From contig NZ_JH636049.1 in the NCBI RefSeq assembly GCF_000258175.1, positions 3,139,482-3,203,481 of the forward strand: DNA of 64,000 nt, read 5' to 3'. A model generated the notes under the pieces. The model ran no database searches, was not told where the DNA came from, and worked only from the letters and a program-made list of their open reading frames with translations. Position numbers and translations under genes: made by a program. Below are positions 10,937 to 19,747 of this stretch, piece by piece; the first letter of the stretch is position 1, and the number at the start of each line of letters is the position of its first letter. The stretch is from Saccharomonospora xinjiangensis XJ-54 (GTDB lineage Bacteria; Actinomycetota; Actinomycetes; Mycobacteriales; Pseudonocardiaceae).

Positions 10937-11293
10937 TCACCGGTCGTGCTCGGCTGAACCCTCCGGTGCACGCCGGAAACCGTAGCGGCGCTTCACCTCG
11001 GCGACGTGAACCTCGAAACTGTCGTACCACCGCTGGCGGCCGGTCTCGCGGGCGATGGTGTGTTCGGCATGGCGCCGCCATGCGGCGATGGATTCCTCGT
11101 CGCGCCAGTACGAGACCGTGATGCCCAGCCCGTCGCGAACGGAGTCCATACCGAGGAAGCCGGGCTGTTCCGAGGCGAGCCGATTCATTCGTTCAGCCGT
11201 GTCGCTGTAGCCGTCGGTGTTCGGGCTCAGCCGGGAGGTGAAGACGGCAATGTAATACGGGGGCTCGGGCAACTCGCGGTTCGCAGACTGCAT
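10937..11293 (-). CDS. Antibiotic biosynthesis monooxygenase (ABM) domain protein
   Basis: A 118-residue protein with the dimeric ferredoxin-like ABM fold: YYIAVFTSRLSPNTDGYSDT, then ASEQPGFLGMDSVRDGLGITVSYWRDEESIAAWRRHAEH. Members include cofactor-less monooxygenases and heme-related proteins; substrate unknown. ATG 11293 gives the family-like start. The stop is convergent with the glycosylase gene. Confidence 0.82.
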   Translation of the reverse strand: MQSANRELPEPPYYIAVFTSRLSPNTDGYSDTAERMNRLASEQPGFLGMDSVRDGLGITVSYWRDEESIAAWRRHAEHTIARETGRQRWYDSFEVHVAEVKRRYGFRRAPEGSAEHDR

Positions 11294-11489
11294 GCCGAAC
11301 GTATAGCAGTGACGACGGACAGAAGGACCGCCTGAAGCGGCGCCGCACGGCCGGGGTGGGGACAGCGAAGGCACAACGACGGCATTCGCCCAGCGGGGCC
11401 AACTGAATCGTTTGCGTAGTGTGGCGACGCTGGTCACAGCCAAGGAGGGGTAGCTAACACCAGCCGTACGTCGGTGCAACTATGGACGT

Positions 11490-12812
11490 ATGGCAGTCAA
11501 GTCGGAACCGACGCGGATCCTGATCCTCGGTGGCGGATACGTCGGCTTGTACACGGCCCTCGGGCTACAGAAGAAGCTGCGGGCCAACGAGGCTTCCGTG
11601 ACCGTCGTCGATCCGCAGCCGCACATGACCTACCAGCCCTTCCTTCCGGAAGCCGCTGCGGGGTCCATCGAGCCGCGTCACGTGGTCGTTCCGCTGCGCA
11701 GGGTGCTCCGGCGCTGCCATATCCTCACCGCCAGGGTGACGTCCATCGAGCACAACCGTAAAGCGGTCACGGTCGAGGCGGCCGACGGCCATGTCGAGCA
11801 ACTCAACTACGACGTGCTCGTGGTCGCGCTCGGCTCCGTGGCGCGGCTGCTGCCGATTCCGGGGCTCGCCGAGCACGGCATCGCGTTCAAGACCATCGGC
11901 GAGGCCATCTATCTGCGCAACCACGTCCTGACGAAGCTGGACGAGGCGGCGAGCACGCTCGATCCCGAGCTGCGCAAGCGGCTGCTCACGTTCACCGTCG
12001 TCGGCGGCGGCTTCGCGGGCATCGAAGCGCTGGCCGAACTGGAGGACATGACTCGCGACGCCTGCCGCTACTACGAAAACATCGAGCCGGAGGACATCCG
12101 GTGGGTGCTCGTGGAGGCTGCGGGCCGCATCCTGCCCGAGGTGCGCGAAACCCTCGGTGTCTGGACAGCGGAGCAGCTGGAGAAGCGCGGCATCGAGGTT
12201 TATCTCTCGACGGCGGCGAAGTCGTTCGAGAACGGGCACGTCGTCCTCTCCGACGGCACGGAGTTCGACAGCGACACGATCATCTGGACCGCCGGTGTGA
12301 AGGCGAACCCGGTGCTCGCCAACTCCGACCTGCCCACCGACAAGCGGGGCAGGCTCCAGGCGACGGCGGCGTTGCAGGTGGTGGGCCATCCCGACGTCTG
12401 GACGGCGGGCGATGTCGCCGCGGTGCCCGACCTGTCGCGCACCGAGAACGACCCGACGGCCACCTGCCCGCCCAACGCCCAGCACGCGGTGCGCCAGGCG
12501 CGGCATCTGGCCAACAACATCATCCGCGCACTGCGTGGCGGAACGCCGAAGGACTACTACCACAAGAACCTCGGCGCGGTGGCGGGTCTCGGCCTGCACA
12601 AGGGCGTCGCCGATGCCATGAATCTGAAGATCAAGGGCTTCCCGGCGTGGCTGTTCCACCGCGCCTACCACGTCAAGGCGATGCCGACCTTCAACCGCAA
12701 GGTCAGGATCCTGCTCGGCTGGACGCTCGGCGGTCTGTTCAAGCGCGAAACGGTCTCGTTGGGACAGATCAACAACCCGAAGGAAGAGTTCGCCAGGGCA
12801 TCGCGCTCGTAG
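11490..12812 (+). CDS. ndh: Type II NADH:quinone dehydrogenase
   Basis: A 440-residue non-proton-pumping NADH dehydrogenase at the inner face of the membrane. The FAD motif is ILILGGGYVGLYTALGLQ near the start, the NADH motif is TVVGGGFAGIEALAEL (~residue 170), and WTAGDVAAVPD is the second FAD contact. The C-terminal basic/hydrophobic part (FPAWLFHRAYH, FNRKVRILLGWTLGGLF) likely anchors it to the membrane. The strong AAGGAGG at 11441 is too far upstream to serve ATG 11490. Confidence 0.93.
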   Translation: MAVKSEPTRILILGGGYVGLYTALGLQKKLRANEASVTVVDPQPHMTYQPFLPEAAAGSIEPRHVVVPLRRVLRRCHILTARVTSIEHNRKAVTVEAADGHVEQLNYDVLVVALGSVARLLPIPGLAEHGIAFKTIGEAIYLRNHVLTKLDEAASTLDPELRKRLLTFTVVGGGFAGIEALAELEDMTRDACRYYENIEPEDIRWVLVEAAGRILPEVRETLGVWTAEQLEKRGIEVYLSTAAKSFENGHVVLSDGTEFDSDTIIWTAGVKANPVLANSDLPTDKRGRLQATAALQVVGHPDVWTAGDVAAVPDLSRTENDPTATCPPNAQHAVRQARHLANNIIRALRGGTPKDYYHKNLGAVAGLGLHKGVADAMNLKIKGFPAWLFHRAYHVKAMPTFNRKVRILLGWTLGGLFKRETVSLGQINNPKEEFARASRS

Positions 12813-12840
12813 GTGGTGGCGGGGGCATAGAGTAGATCGT

Positions 12841-12917
12841 GCCCCCGTAGCCCAATCGGCAGAGGCAATCGACTTAAAATCGACGCAGTGCGGGTTCGAG
12901 TCCCGTCGGGGGCACCA
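12841..12917 (+). tRNA. tRNA with anticodon UAA, short variable loop (attachment site)
   Basis: A 77-nt tRNA including encoded CCA. The acceptor stem is GCCCCCG/CGGGGGC, the T arm GCGGG-TTCGAGT-CCCGT, the anticodon loop CTTAAAA with anticodon TAA at 12875-12877 (leucine by anticodon), and the discriminator A. The variable region is only about 5 nt, whereas bacterial leucine tRNAs normally have a long variable arm; the top anticodon-stem pair is A-C. The 3' part is the AICE attachment site. Leucine identity is thus tentative. Confidence 0.85.
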
Positions 12918-12931
12918 ACGGTGCTGGTCGG
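12877..12931 (+). repeat. attL: 55-bp direct repeat, left end of the AICE
   Basis: Identical to 23135-23189. It begins at the third anticodon base, covers the 3' half of the tRNA including CCA, and runs 14 bp past it. The integrase stop codon is 27 bp further on. Confidence 0.95.
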
Positions 12932-12957
12932 AGCCTTCCCGGCGGAACGGCCGAAGA

Positions 12958-14154
12958 TCAGATCCCCGGTTTACCCCCGGAATTGGGTCGGTAGTCGCTC
13001 AGCGCGAGCGACTCCAACGCCTCTGCCGCCCGAGGCGACGCCACTCCGCGACCGAGGTACACATCCTGCGTCATGGATGGCTTGGCGTGACCAAGCTGGT
13101 CCGCGATCTCACGCGCGGTGAGCTTCGCCTCGTCGAGGATCGTCGCCGCCGTCTTGCGGAACACGTGCGACGTCACCCACGCGAAGTCACCACTGCCACG
13201 AGCCTCCCGGAAGGCACGTCGGGTGTTGGAGGGATCCCGCAGACCGCCAAGCGAATCCGGGAACACCGGACTCGCGGGTGGCCGGTTCTCGGCAACCGCT
13301 GTCGCATACCGCCGACGGAGCATCTCCAACGCCCACACAGGCACCACCAGCGTCCGTTCGCTTGACTGCGTCTTCGGAGGCGTCCGCCGTAGCCCGGCAC
13401 CCCGGACCCGGACAACGGTCCATTCAATGCGCACGAGGCCTCGATCGAGGTCGATATCCTCCCAGTACAGTGCGAGCGCCTCACCGATCCGGACGCCCGT
13501 CGCCATCATGAACCGCGTCAGATCGGGCAAATCGTGTCGCCGTGCCGTCGGATCCTGTTCGAGCTGGGCAAGCCACTCGCGGCGCTCTGCCGGAGTGAGC
13601 GCACGCGACCGCTTCCGTGCTCCACCTTCGATGGGCTCGATGTCTCGGACCGGGTTCCCCGTGATCGCTCCATGACGAGCGGCGTAGCGAAGGATGCCGC
13701 TGACAACCGCGCGAGCCGTGATCGCATGAGCAGCGCTCGTTTGCGTGATCAACTCCGGGAAGAAGCGATCGAGCCGCGGCACGGTCACCTCCGACAGCCG
13801 CAACTCACCGAGCGCCGGGAGAACGTGGTTCTTCAACATGCTGCGGTAGTTGTCCAAGGTACCCACGGCCCGTTCCCCCGCAGCGACACGACGCTCCTGC
13901 CAAGCAAGCCAGAGTTCGGCGACCGTGCTGAAACGGGTCTTCGCCGTGATCTCACTGCCACTCGGAGTCTGTAGCTCCTGCTGAATCGCGCGCTTCAGCG
14001 CCTGCTCAGCCTTCGCCTTGCTCCTGCCCACACGTTCGACGTCCCGGACCCGACCGTCATAGCCGCGAAAACTCGCACGAGCACGGAAGCCGGTCTTCGT
14101 CGGAGAAAAACGGATCTTCCCGTGGGTACCGATCTCCAACGGCGGACGCCCCAT
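12958..14154 (-). CDS. int: Tyrosine-type integrase of the AICE
   Basis: A 398-residue phage-type integrase for site-specific recombination at the tRNA gene. An N-terminal arm-binding part (residues 1-70) and a SAM-like core-binding domain (ca. 75-165) precede the catalytic domain with Arg222 (ATGVRIGEALALYW), Lys261, His330-x-x-Arg333 (SHVFRKTAA), His356 (QLGHAKPS) and Tyr366 (QDVYLGRG). ATG 14154 overlaps the xis stop (ATGA) and follows GGGGGAG; GTG 14160 is close by. The C-terminus faces attL. Confidence 0.96.
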   Translation of the reverse strand: MGRPPLEIGTHGKIRFSPTKTGFRARASFRGYDGRVRDVERVGRSKAKAEQALKRAIQQELQTPSGSEITAKTRFSTVAELWLAWQERRVAAGERAVGTLDNYRSMLKNHVLPALGELRLSEVTVPRLDRFFPELITQTSAAHAITARAVVSGILRYAARHGAITGNPVRDIEPIEGGARKRSRALTPAERREWLAQLEQDPTARRHDLPDLTRFMMATGVRIGEALALYWEDIDLDRGLVRIEWTVVRVRGAGLRRTPPKTQSSERTLVVPVWALEMLRRRYATAVAENRPPASPVFPDSLGGLRDPSNTRRAFREARGSGDFAWVTSHVFRKTAATILDEAKLTAREIADQLGHAKPSMTQDVYLGRGVASPRAAEALESLALSDYRPNSGGKPGI

Positions 14155-14330
14155 CAGCACTCCCCCTGCTGCGCGACCCAGGTTTCGACGTCTTCGGGTC
14201 GGTAGCGGACGTATTTGCCGATGCGTCGGCCTTGTGGTCCGTAGCCTTTGGTGCGCCATTGGTAGAGGGTGTTGACGGGGACGCCGAGGTAGTCGGCGAG
14301 GTCGGTGATGGTCCAGAGCTTCGAGCTCAT
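14154..14330 (-). CDS. xis: Excisionase, MerR-like helix-turn-helix
   Basis: A 58-residue protein beginning MSSKLWTITDLADYLGVP and containing NTLYQWRTKGYGPQGRRIGKY, the winged helix-turn-helix of AlpA/Xis-type excisionases (helix_turn_helix_17). It should direct the integrase towards excision. It overlaps both neighbours by ATGA: its start with the rep stop, and its stop with the int start. Such a rep-xis-int coupling ties excision to replication in AICEs. Confidence 0.93.
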   Translation of the reverse strand: MSSKLWTITDLADYLGVPVNTLYQWRTKGYGPQGRRIGKYVRYRPEDVETWVAQQGEC

Positions 14331-15658
14331 CGGGTGTTCTCCTCTCGGTACTTCTGCTGTCGTTGGGTGCGGAGTCGTTCGGCGATGCCGAGGGCGAGTT
14401 CGCGTTCAGCGTCGTTGCGGTAGCCGGAGCCGGTGAACGCCCAGTCGTTGACGACGAGCACGTTCTCGGGGTCGAGGTCGAGGCGGTCGAGGGCCTCAGC
14501 CAGGCGGAAGGCCCGCCGGTCGGCGCGAATCTGCTTGAAGGTGGTGGAGTAGGCGCGGGACTTGGTGAGGAAGTGGCCGCGGAATCCGAGCATGTGCGCC
14601 CACCTGCGCAGGTTCAGCTCCGCGTACTCGTCAAGGCCGCCGAGGTCCCAGCAGGTGCGGATCATGCGCCGGTGATGCTCGGAGATCCGCAGGTGGTCAA
14701 TGTCGAGTTCGGAACGGAGGGGGTGGTCGGCGCCTTCGACGGTGCCGGTGCCTTTGGTGGCGTACTTGGCGATGTAGCCCGCCAACGCCCGTTCCCCGAT
14801 CCCCTCGCCGGTCTCAGTGTCCTCATGTTCGACGGGGCGGATGTCGAGCTGGTCGCCCCACATCAGCGACAACCGGGTGCCGTTGGGGCGTGTGGTGGTC
14901 ACGACCGTGCCACCGGCCGCCGCCGTGATCGCATCGGAAAGCAAGGCGCTGGAAGCCCACGAGGGAGCGCGGTCGGTGGGTCCGTCAGGGCCGTCGAGGC
15001 GCACCAGGGCGTGGAAGTGCACCAGCCCGCGCCGCTGGTACTCGGCGACCTTGCTGTACGACAGCCGGGCGTGGTCGGGGAAGTCCCGGACCCGTAGACC
15101 CGCGCGGGAGGCGAGCTCACGTCGCAGCCGCACCGTGAAGCGGTGCCACAGCTTCCCGGCATGTGCCTGCCAGAGCACCGCGGCTTCGTAGTCGTAGGTC
15201 TCGGGATCGAGGGGGGTGCCGAGGCGGGGGTCGTCCTCGCGGTAGTGGGAGTGGCCGCAGCCGCAAGGCATCACCCGACCCCGCCGAGACACCCGCCGAG
15301 TGTGGACCCGACCGAAGCTCGGTGCGGTCAGGGTGACGAACACCCGAGGATGCTCCGTCACCGCCTCCGGAACCCCCTTGTCGCCGCCGCACAGGCCCGC
15401 CCGGATCAAATGGAACGCATCAGCCGCGTAACGGTCCGAGCAGGCCGGGCACACGGTCTCGCGCCGGTTGCCGCACGGAGCGAAGATGCTGCCCCCGTAG
15501 TGATGCACCACAAGCCCCGTAGAGGCATCACGAAGCTGATGCGCACCGGTCAGCCGGATCGGCCGAGCACAACCGTTGACGGACATCACTTTCTCGCGCC
15601 AGGTCTTGTAGTCCGCCGCCCGCAAACGAGCGGCAAGACGATCGTCCAGCGTCAGCAC
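14327..15658 (-). CDS. AICE replication initiator (RepSA-like)
   Basis: A 443-residue initiator of the rolling-circle type used by pSAM2-like elements. It shows a zinc-type CPACSDRYAADAF, a possible second cluster MPCGCGHSHY, the HUH-like RRGLVHFHALVRLD (His-hydrophobic-His) and the downstream GYIAKYATKGTG with candidate nicking tyrosines. It should nick a double-strand origin in the element. GTG 15658 was chosen because AAAGGAGG lies 10 nt upstream. The stop overlaps xis. Confidence 0.9.
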   Translation of the reverse strand: MLTLDDRLAARLRAADYKTWREKVMSVNGCARPIRLTGAHQLRDASTGLVVHHYGGSIFAPCGNRRETVCPACSDRYAADAFHLIRAGLCGGDKGVPEAVTEHPRVFVTLTAPSFGRVHTRRVSRRGRVMPCGCGHSHYREDDPRLGTPLDPETYDYEAAVLWQAHAGKLWHRFTVRLRRELASRAGLRVRDFPDHARLSYSKVAEYQRRGLVHFHALVRLDGPDGPTDRAPSWASSALLSDAITAAAGGTVVTTTRPNGTRLSLMWGDQLDIRPVEHEDTETGEGIGERALAGYIAKYATKGTGTVEGADHPLRSELDIDHLRISEHHRRMIRTCWDLGGLDEYAELNLRRWAHMLGFRGHFLTKSRAYSTTFKQIRADRRAFRLAEALDRLDLDPENVLVVNDWAFTGSGYRNDAERELALGIAERLRTQRQQKYREENTR

Positions 15659-15757
15659 GATGTGAGGTCCTCCTTTCAGGCATGAGAAAGGGGGCGAAGC
15701 GCACACCGCGAGTCGATGTGTGCCCCGCCCCCCAAGGGAGTCAGCGAGTTCGGGTGA

Positions 15758-16687
15758 TCAAGCAGGCGCGGGGTGGTACCCGTTCACCGTGGTGTTCAGC
15801 TCTTCCACTAGCGCGGTCACCATCTGCTCTGGCAGCGCGACCCGTTGAGTGATGTCCTCAGCGGTCACCTGGCGTCCCTGCTGATGCACCGACGTCGCCA
15901 GGCCGGTCACGGTGTCCCGCAGCGAACCCGGCAACTTCCCCAACACGGGAGCCTTACGAGGCGGTGCCGGTGCCAGTCGAGGCGCAGACGCCAACGTCGA
16001 TGCCGTTGCTGGCTCAGGCTCCGAGACCACCGGCTTCGGCTCCGGTGTTGCTGGTTCCGGTGCTGGCTTCCGCGTCGGTTCGGGTTCCGGTGTGGTTGTC
16101 GCCTCGTGGTGGTCGGCCTGGGCGTAGACGGCGAGGACGATCTCGCGTTGCCGGGCCTGGATGACCGGGATGACTTCGGCGATGCCGTAGACGATGACCG
16201 GGATGATCGCGTGCACCGCCAGCGACCCGAGGTTGAACCGCTCCCACCGGCCTTGCGCCAGCGGCATGAGTTGCGGGAGGACGTTCATCGCCAACGTCGA
16301 TCCAAGGAGCACGTGTTTGAGCCGCGACCACCAGCGGTGATCCGGTTCGACGCCGTGGGACAGGATCACCGATTCGAAGTTCAGCAGAGTGATCAGCAAG
16401 CCCGCGAACATCGGCTCCACCGTCCACGCGGCCCACCACAACGGATCAGCCGGAGTGGTGCCCTCCGAGAGGAACGCGTGGACCCCTTCGGTGGTATAGA
16501 CCAGGCCGAGGGCGAGGAAGAACCACAAGCCGAGCAGTGTCCTTCGTCCCCGCCGTTCCAGCTCGACGGCCTGCAAGTCAGGGTCACGGACCAGGCCCCG
16601 CAGGCGTCGAGCCTCGGAGATGCGTTTGCCGAGCTTGCGCACCCGCCGAGTGCGGCCGGAGGGGGTGCGGTCGTCTGCGGGTGACAC
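15758..16687 (-). CDS. DUF2637-type membrane protein (AICE spread-type protein)
   Basis: A 309-residue membrane protein. A basic N-terminus (residues 1-48) is followed by hydrophobic segments near LLGLWFFLALGLVYTTEGVHA, MFAGLLITLLNFESVIL and LAVHAIIPVIVYGIAEVIPV, then a long Pro/Glu/Lys/Thr linker and a small helical C-terminal domain (DTVTGLATSVHQQGRQVTAE). It resembles DUF2637 proteins common on AICEs, often linked with intramycelial spread; the role here is inferred from context. GTG 16687 has AGGAGA just upstream. Confidence 0.8.
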   Translation of the reverse strand: MSPADDRTPSGRTRRVRKLGKRISEARRLRGLVRDPDLQAVELERRGRRTLLGLWFFLALGLVYTTEGVHAFLSEGTTPADPLWWAAWTVEPMFAGLLITLLNFESVILSHGVEPDHRWWSRLKHVLLGSTLAMNVLPQLMPLAQGRWERFNLGSLAVHAIIPVIVYGIAEVIPVIQARQREIVLAVYAQADHHEATTTPEPEPTRKPAPEPATPEPKPVVSEPEPATASTLASAPRLAPAPPRKAPVLGKLPGSLRDTVTGLATSVHQQGRQVTAEDITQRVALPEQMVTALVEELNTTVNGYHPAPA

Positions 16688-16697
16688 GATTTTTCTC

Positions 16698-16871
16698 CTA
16701 TTCGCTGGGTTTGAGCAGGGCGAACAAGCCCTTGACCAGGACGAGCAGCACCAGGCCGATCGCGATGGCCCAGGGTGGACTGATCAGCCACACCACCCCG
16801 AGGACGGCCAGCACCATCAGCAGAACCAGGAGGCTGATCAGGACGCCTTTGCCGGTGAGATGGATCTGCAT
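16698..16871 (-). CDS. Small two-helix membrane protein
   Basis: A 57-residue protein starting MQIHLTGKGVLISLLVLLM, with two hydrophobic segments separated by SPPWA and a short basic end (LKPSE). GGAAGGAA lies 9 bases before the ATG. It overlaps the 3' end of the GGDEF gene by 34 bp in another frame. Small membrane proteins of this type are usual beside the DUF2637 gene on AICEs; function unknown. Confidence 0.75.
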   Translation of the reverse strand: MQIHLTGKGVLISLLVLLMVLAVLGVVWLISPPWAIAIGLVLLVLVKGLFALLKPSE

Positions 16872-17428
16872 TTCAGTTGTTCCTTCCGTGTGGAGTTGTG
16901 CGTGTGTTTGTCGCCGTACATGCGGTCATCCGCCGACGCGAGCAGCGCCGACAGATCCGCGGATTCGCTCGGGGCTGTGATGACCCCGAGCGCCATGGAT
17001 GCCGTGATCGGTTGGCCCTCGACCTCATCCAGCGCCGCAACAGCGGCCCGGTAGGTGTCGAGCCGTCGCGCGGCGTGGTCGGGGGTGTCACAGGGGATGA
17101 GGACGGCGAACTCGTCGCCGTGCAGCCGCACCACCAGCTCCCTCCGGCATGCTGTGCGCTGGAGGATCGCGGCGACCTCGATCAAGACGCGGTCGCCGAA
17201 GCGATGGCCGTGGGTGTCGTTGATGGCCTTGAACCCGTTCATGTCCCCGAGCGCCACCGCCACCAGAGGTGAACGGCGACGAGCCCAAGCGAACGCCTCC
17301 GCCAGCGCGAGCCGGTTGCCCAAGCCGGTGAGTGGATCGGTGCGCAGCTTGCGCCGCAGCCGGTAGGCACCGAAGCCGGTGCTCAGGGTGGTGGTTGTGG
17401 TGACGACGAGTGCGATTTCTGCCAGCAT
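16838..17428 (-). CDS. GGDEF-domain protein with variant HGDEF motif
   Basis: A 196-residue protein: a short hydrophobic N-terminus (residues 1-21), then a GGDEF fold starting DPLTGLGNRLAL, with the metal/nucleotide motif DMNGFKAINDTHGHRFGD (62-79) and RLHGDEFAVLIP (101-112). The signature is HGDEF at 103-107, the first Gly being replaced by His, and no RxxD inhibitory site is seen just before it. Diguanylate cyclases make c-di-GMP; whether this variant is active is open. Carried inside the transfer operon. Confidence 0.87.
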   Translation of the reverse strand: MLAEIALVVTTTTTLSTGFGAYRLRRKLRTDPLTGLGNRLALAEAFAWARRRSPLVAVALGDMNGFKAINDTHGHRFGDRVLIEVAAILQRTACRRELVVRLHGDEFAVLIPCDTPDHAARRLDTYRAAVAALDEVEGQPITASMALGVITAPSESADLSALLASADDRMYGDKHTHNSTRKEQLKCRSISPAKAS

Positions 17429-17515
17429 GGAACCTGCCTCTTCTGTAGGGGTAGGCCCGCCCGGAAGTCTCTGCCAGGGGAAACCGGGCGGGCCGTTTCG
17501 TGTGATCGGTGTGGA

Positions 17516-17944
17516 TCAGTCGGTCAGGTCGTGTCCGAGGTGTGAGGTCAACGCGGCTGCCTGCTGCATTTCCCTCGTGAGCTGGTCGGTAGTGGCGCGG
17601 CACCACACGAGATTGGCGATGGCTTGCCTTGCGGTGTGTGCGCCGGGGCGGTCGCGGCGGTCGTCGTAGAGGCTGGCCTGATCTGCATGGTGTTCCAGCG
17701 CCGTGATGAGCTGCTGGAAGAGCTGGTCGAGGCCGCTGACCGCCGTGGCCACGTTCGACAGCACCCAATCCACGGTGGGTGCGTTGGGCAGTGTCTGCGT
17801 ACCGTTGCCGGGGCCGGTGGCGTTGTTGAGGTAGCGGACCAGCTCCCGCAACCCCCGCGCCGCTTCTAGCACCGTGTCCGGCCCATGGGGGCCGTCGTAG
17901 GGCAGCCGGTGATCAAGCAGTTCGGACAGGCTGTGCATGGTCAT
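17516..17944 (-). CDS. Helical protein of unknown function (AICE)
   Basis: A 142-residue, mostly helical protein starting MTMHSLSELLDHRLPYDGPH. It contains LREL/LDQLFQQLITALEHHADQ-type amphipathic helices and no recognised motif. AAGGAG lies 5-6 bases before the first ATG. It sits 25 bp after the translocase stop, in the same operon. Confidence 0.7.
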   Translation of the reverse strand: MTMHSLSELLDHRLPYDGPHGPDTVLEAARGLRELVRYLNNATGPGNGTQTLPNAPTVDWVLSNVATAVSGLDQLFQQLITALEHHADQASLYDDRRDRPGAHTARQAIANLVWCRATTDQLTREMQQAAALTSHLGHDLTD

Positions 17945-17969
17945 GGTTGGCTCCTTGCTGTGTCGGTTG

Positions 17970-19469
17970 TCAGGCGATGTCTTCGTCGCCTTCGGTCCAT
18001 TCGTCTTCCGGGATCTCCTCGACGTCCTCGTCCTCGACTTCCCAGGCGGTGAAATCGACCGCGTCGGCCGTGGCGGAGGACTCAGCCGGTGGCGTCGCCG
18101 TAGTGGTGGTGTCGCGGTGGAGGGGGATGACGGCCGCGTCGGTGCTGGTGCAGAACCGCACGAGCTCGGCGATGTCGTCATCGGAGGTGTAGGCGGCACG
18201 GACCCGCAGGGGTTCGCGTCGGCCGTCTTTCTTCACATACGCCACACCGGGCAGGTAGGCGGGAATCTTGTCCGCCAGTGCGCCCATGTCCCGCATGCCT
18301 TCCCCAAGGCACATGTCCACATAGGACGCCGAGGCGAGCCGCAGAGCGATACGGGTGGGGAACAAACCCCGCATCGGGACGGTGTTCTTGTCCGGTTCCT
18401 GCGTCGCCGCGATCACTCGCCCGAGCACCGCCCGGTACTGCGTCAAGGCCTTGCTCAGCAGTGGTTCGGCGGCACGGACGATGTCGCGGGAGCCGTAGGC
18501 GGTCAGCGCTGCCAACTCGTCGATGATCAGCACTTCCAGTGGTGTGTCCGCCGACGGGGTGGCCGTGCGGTGGCCGCCGCGACCGAGCTGGAGTTTCGTG
18601 CGGTCGAGGGTTTCGACGTACTCGGCCAGCAGCGCCAGGCCGTCACGCTCGTTGTCGGCGAAGCGGTGAAACAGCGGCCGTCCGGCGCTGAACTCCATGC
18701 CGCCCTTCGGGTCGATCACCCACAACCGCGCATGACCAGCCCTCAGCAGCGGAGCCAGGGTGCGCAGCAGCGCCCACAACCACGAGCCCTTACCCGCGCC
18801 GGTCTCCCCGCCCAGGAGGATGTGCAGATCCTTGTCGTGCAGATTCAGCCCGAAGTCGCGGCCGTACTCATCCCGCCCGATCACCAGCTTGCCCAAGTCA
18901 ACCTCGTCGGCCGTCTCGCCCAGCTCAGGCAAGGGGACGAGCATCTCGTCGAACGGCTCCCGCCGCTGGAAATCCAAAGCGATCTTTCCTGGCTTGAGCA
19001 GCCGCACCGCCGCCGCACGAGCCTTGAACGCCATGGCCAACCGACCCAAAACCTCTTCGAAGTCCTCCGGTTGCTGCCCCTTCGCCAGGCGGATGTGCAG
19101 GGAATCCCACACCCACGCCGACCGCACCCGCAGCAGCTTCGGCACCAGCGTGTTCCCGCGGTGGTCGGTCGTGGTGAGGTTGCAGGCGAAGACCACCCGC
19201 TGCCACTGGCGTTGGTAGACCAGCCAGCGCCGCCACCACGCCCGCAGCAGCCGACCGGCGAACCGGTCAAACGTCGGCTGATCCAGCAGCCGCCACGACA
19301 CCCCAGCCACCACCGCCACACCAGCCGCCATGAGCACCGCCTGATACCCAGCCCACAAGCCCGCCGAGTTCAGCACCACCACCGAGCCCGTCGATCGTGG
19401 ATGCCGCGCCACAAACCGCGCCGCCGACCGGACCGGCGTCCGATGCACGCCCACTCGCGTGTCCCGCAT
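17970..19469 (-). CDS. FtsK/SpoIIIE-type DNA translocase (TraSA-like transfer protein)
   Basis: A 499-residue conjugal translocase. The N-terminus has one or two membrane segments (residues ~30-60), followed by the motor domain with Walker A GGETGAGKG (220-228), VIDPKGGMEF and Walker B VLIIDELAAL (~312-321), then ATQEPDKNT and RIALRLAS typical of FtsK motors. TraSA-like proteins move double-stranded DNA between mycelia and bind a cis site (clt). The C-terminus is very acidic. ATG 19469 follows GGGAGGTGAG; ATG 19490 is an alternative. Confidence 0.92.
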   Translation of the reverse strand: MRDTRVGVHRTPVRSAARFVARHPRSTGSVVVLNSAGLWAGYQAVLMAAGVAVVAGVSWRLLDQPTFDRFAGRLLRAWWRRWLVYQRQWQRVVFACNLTTTDHRGNTLVPKLLRVRSAWVWDSLHIRLAKGQQPEDFEEVLGRLAMAFKARAAAVRLLKPGKIALDFQRREPFDEMLVPLPELGETADEVDLGKLVIGRDEYGRDFGLNLHDKDLHILLGGETGAGKGSWLWALLRTLAPLLRAGHARLWVIDPKGGMEFSAGRPLFHRFADNERDGLALLAEYVETLDRTKLQLGRGGHRTATPSADTPLEVLIIDELAALTAYGSRDIVRAAEPLLSKALTQYRAVLGRVIAATQEPDKNTVPMRGLFPTRIALRLASASYVDMCLGEGMRDMGALADKIPAYLPGVAYVKKDGRREPLRVRAAYTSDDDIAELVRFCTSTDAAVIPLHRDTTTTATPPAESSATADAVDFTAWEVEDEDVEEIPEDEWTEGDEDIA

Positions 19470-19567
19470 TCCTCGTCTCACCTCCCACATCGCGCACAAA
19501 AGAAGGGGCACCGAGCCCGCTGCAAAGGGAGGCCCGATGCCCCGTGCCGAGTCGTTATGTCGCCGGA

Positions 19568-19747
19568 TCAGTTCCGGCGCTGCGTCATCTCCAGGTGCGC
19601 GACCAGATCACCCACCGTGTTCCGCAGCTTGTTCAGCGACGTCCCCATCCCCTTCGGGACCCCGAGCTGACGCAACGTGGACACCAGCGCAAGCATCGTC
19701 GCGTCGATCCGCCGCACCGTGGAGTGCACACCATCACCCCGCGCCAT
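19568..19747 (-). CDS. Small helical protein (AICE)
   Basis: A 59-residue protein starting MARGDGVHSTVRRIDATML and ending HLEMTQRRN. Its ATG overlaps the stop of the 83-residue gene (ATGA), which supports translation. No domain recognised. Confidence 0.6.
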   Translation of the reverse strand: MARGDGVHSTVRRIDATMLALVSTLRQLGVPKGMGTSLNKLRNTVGDLVAHLEMTQRRN

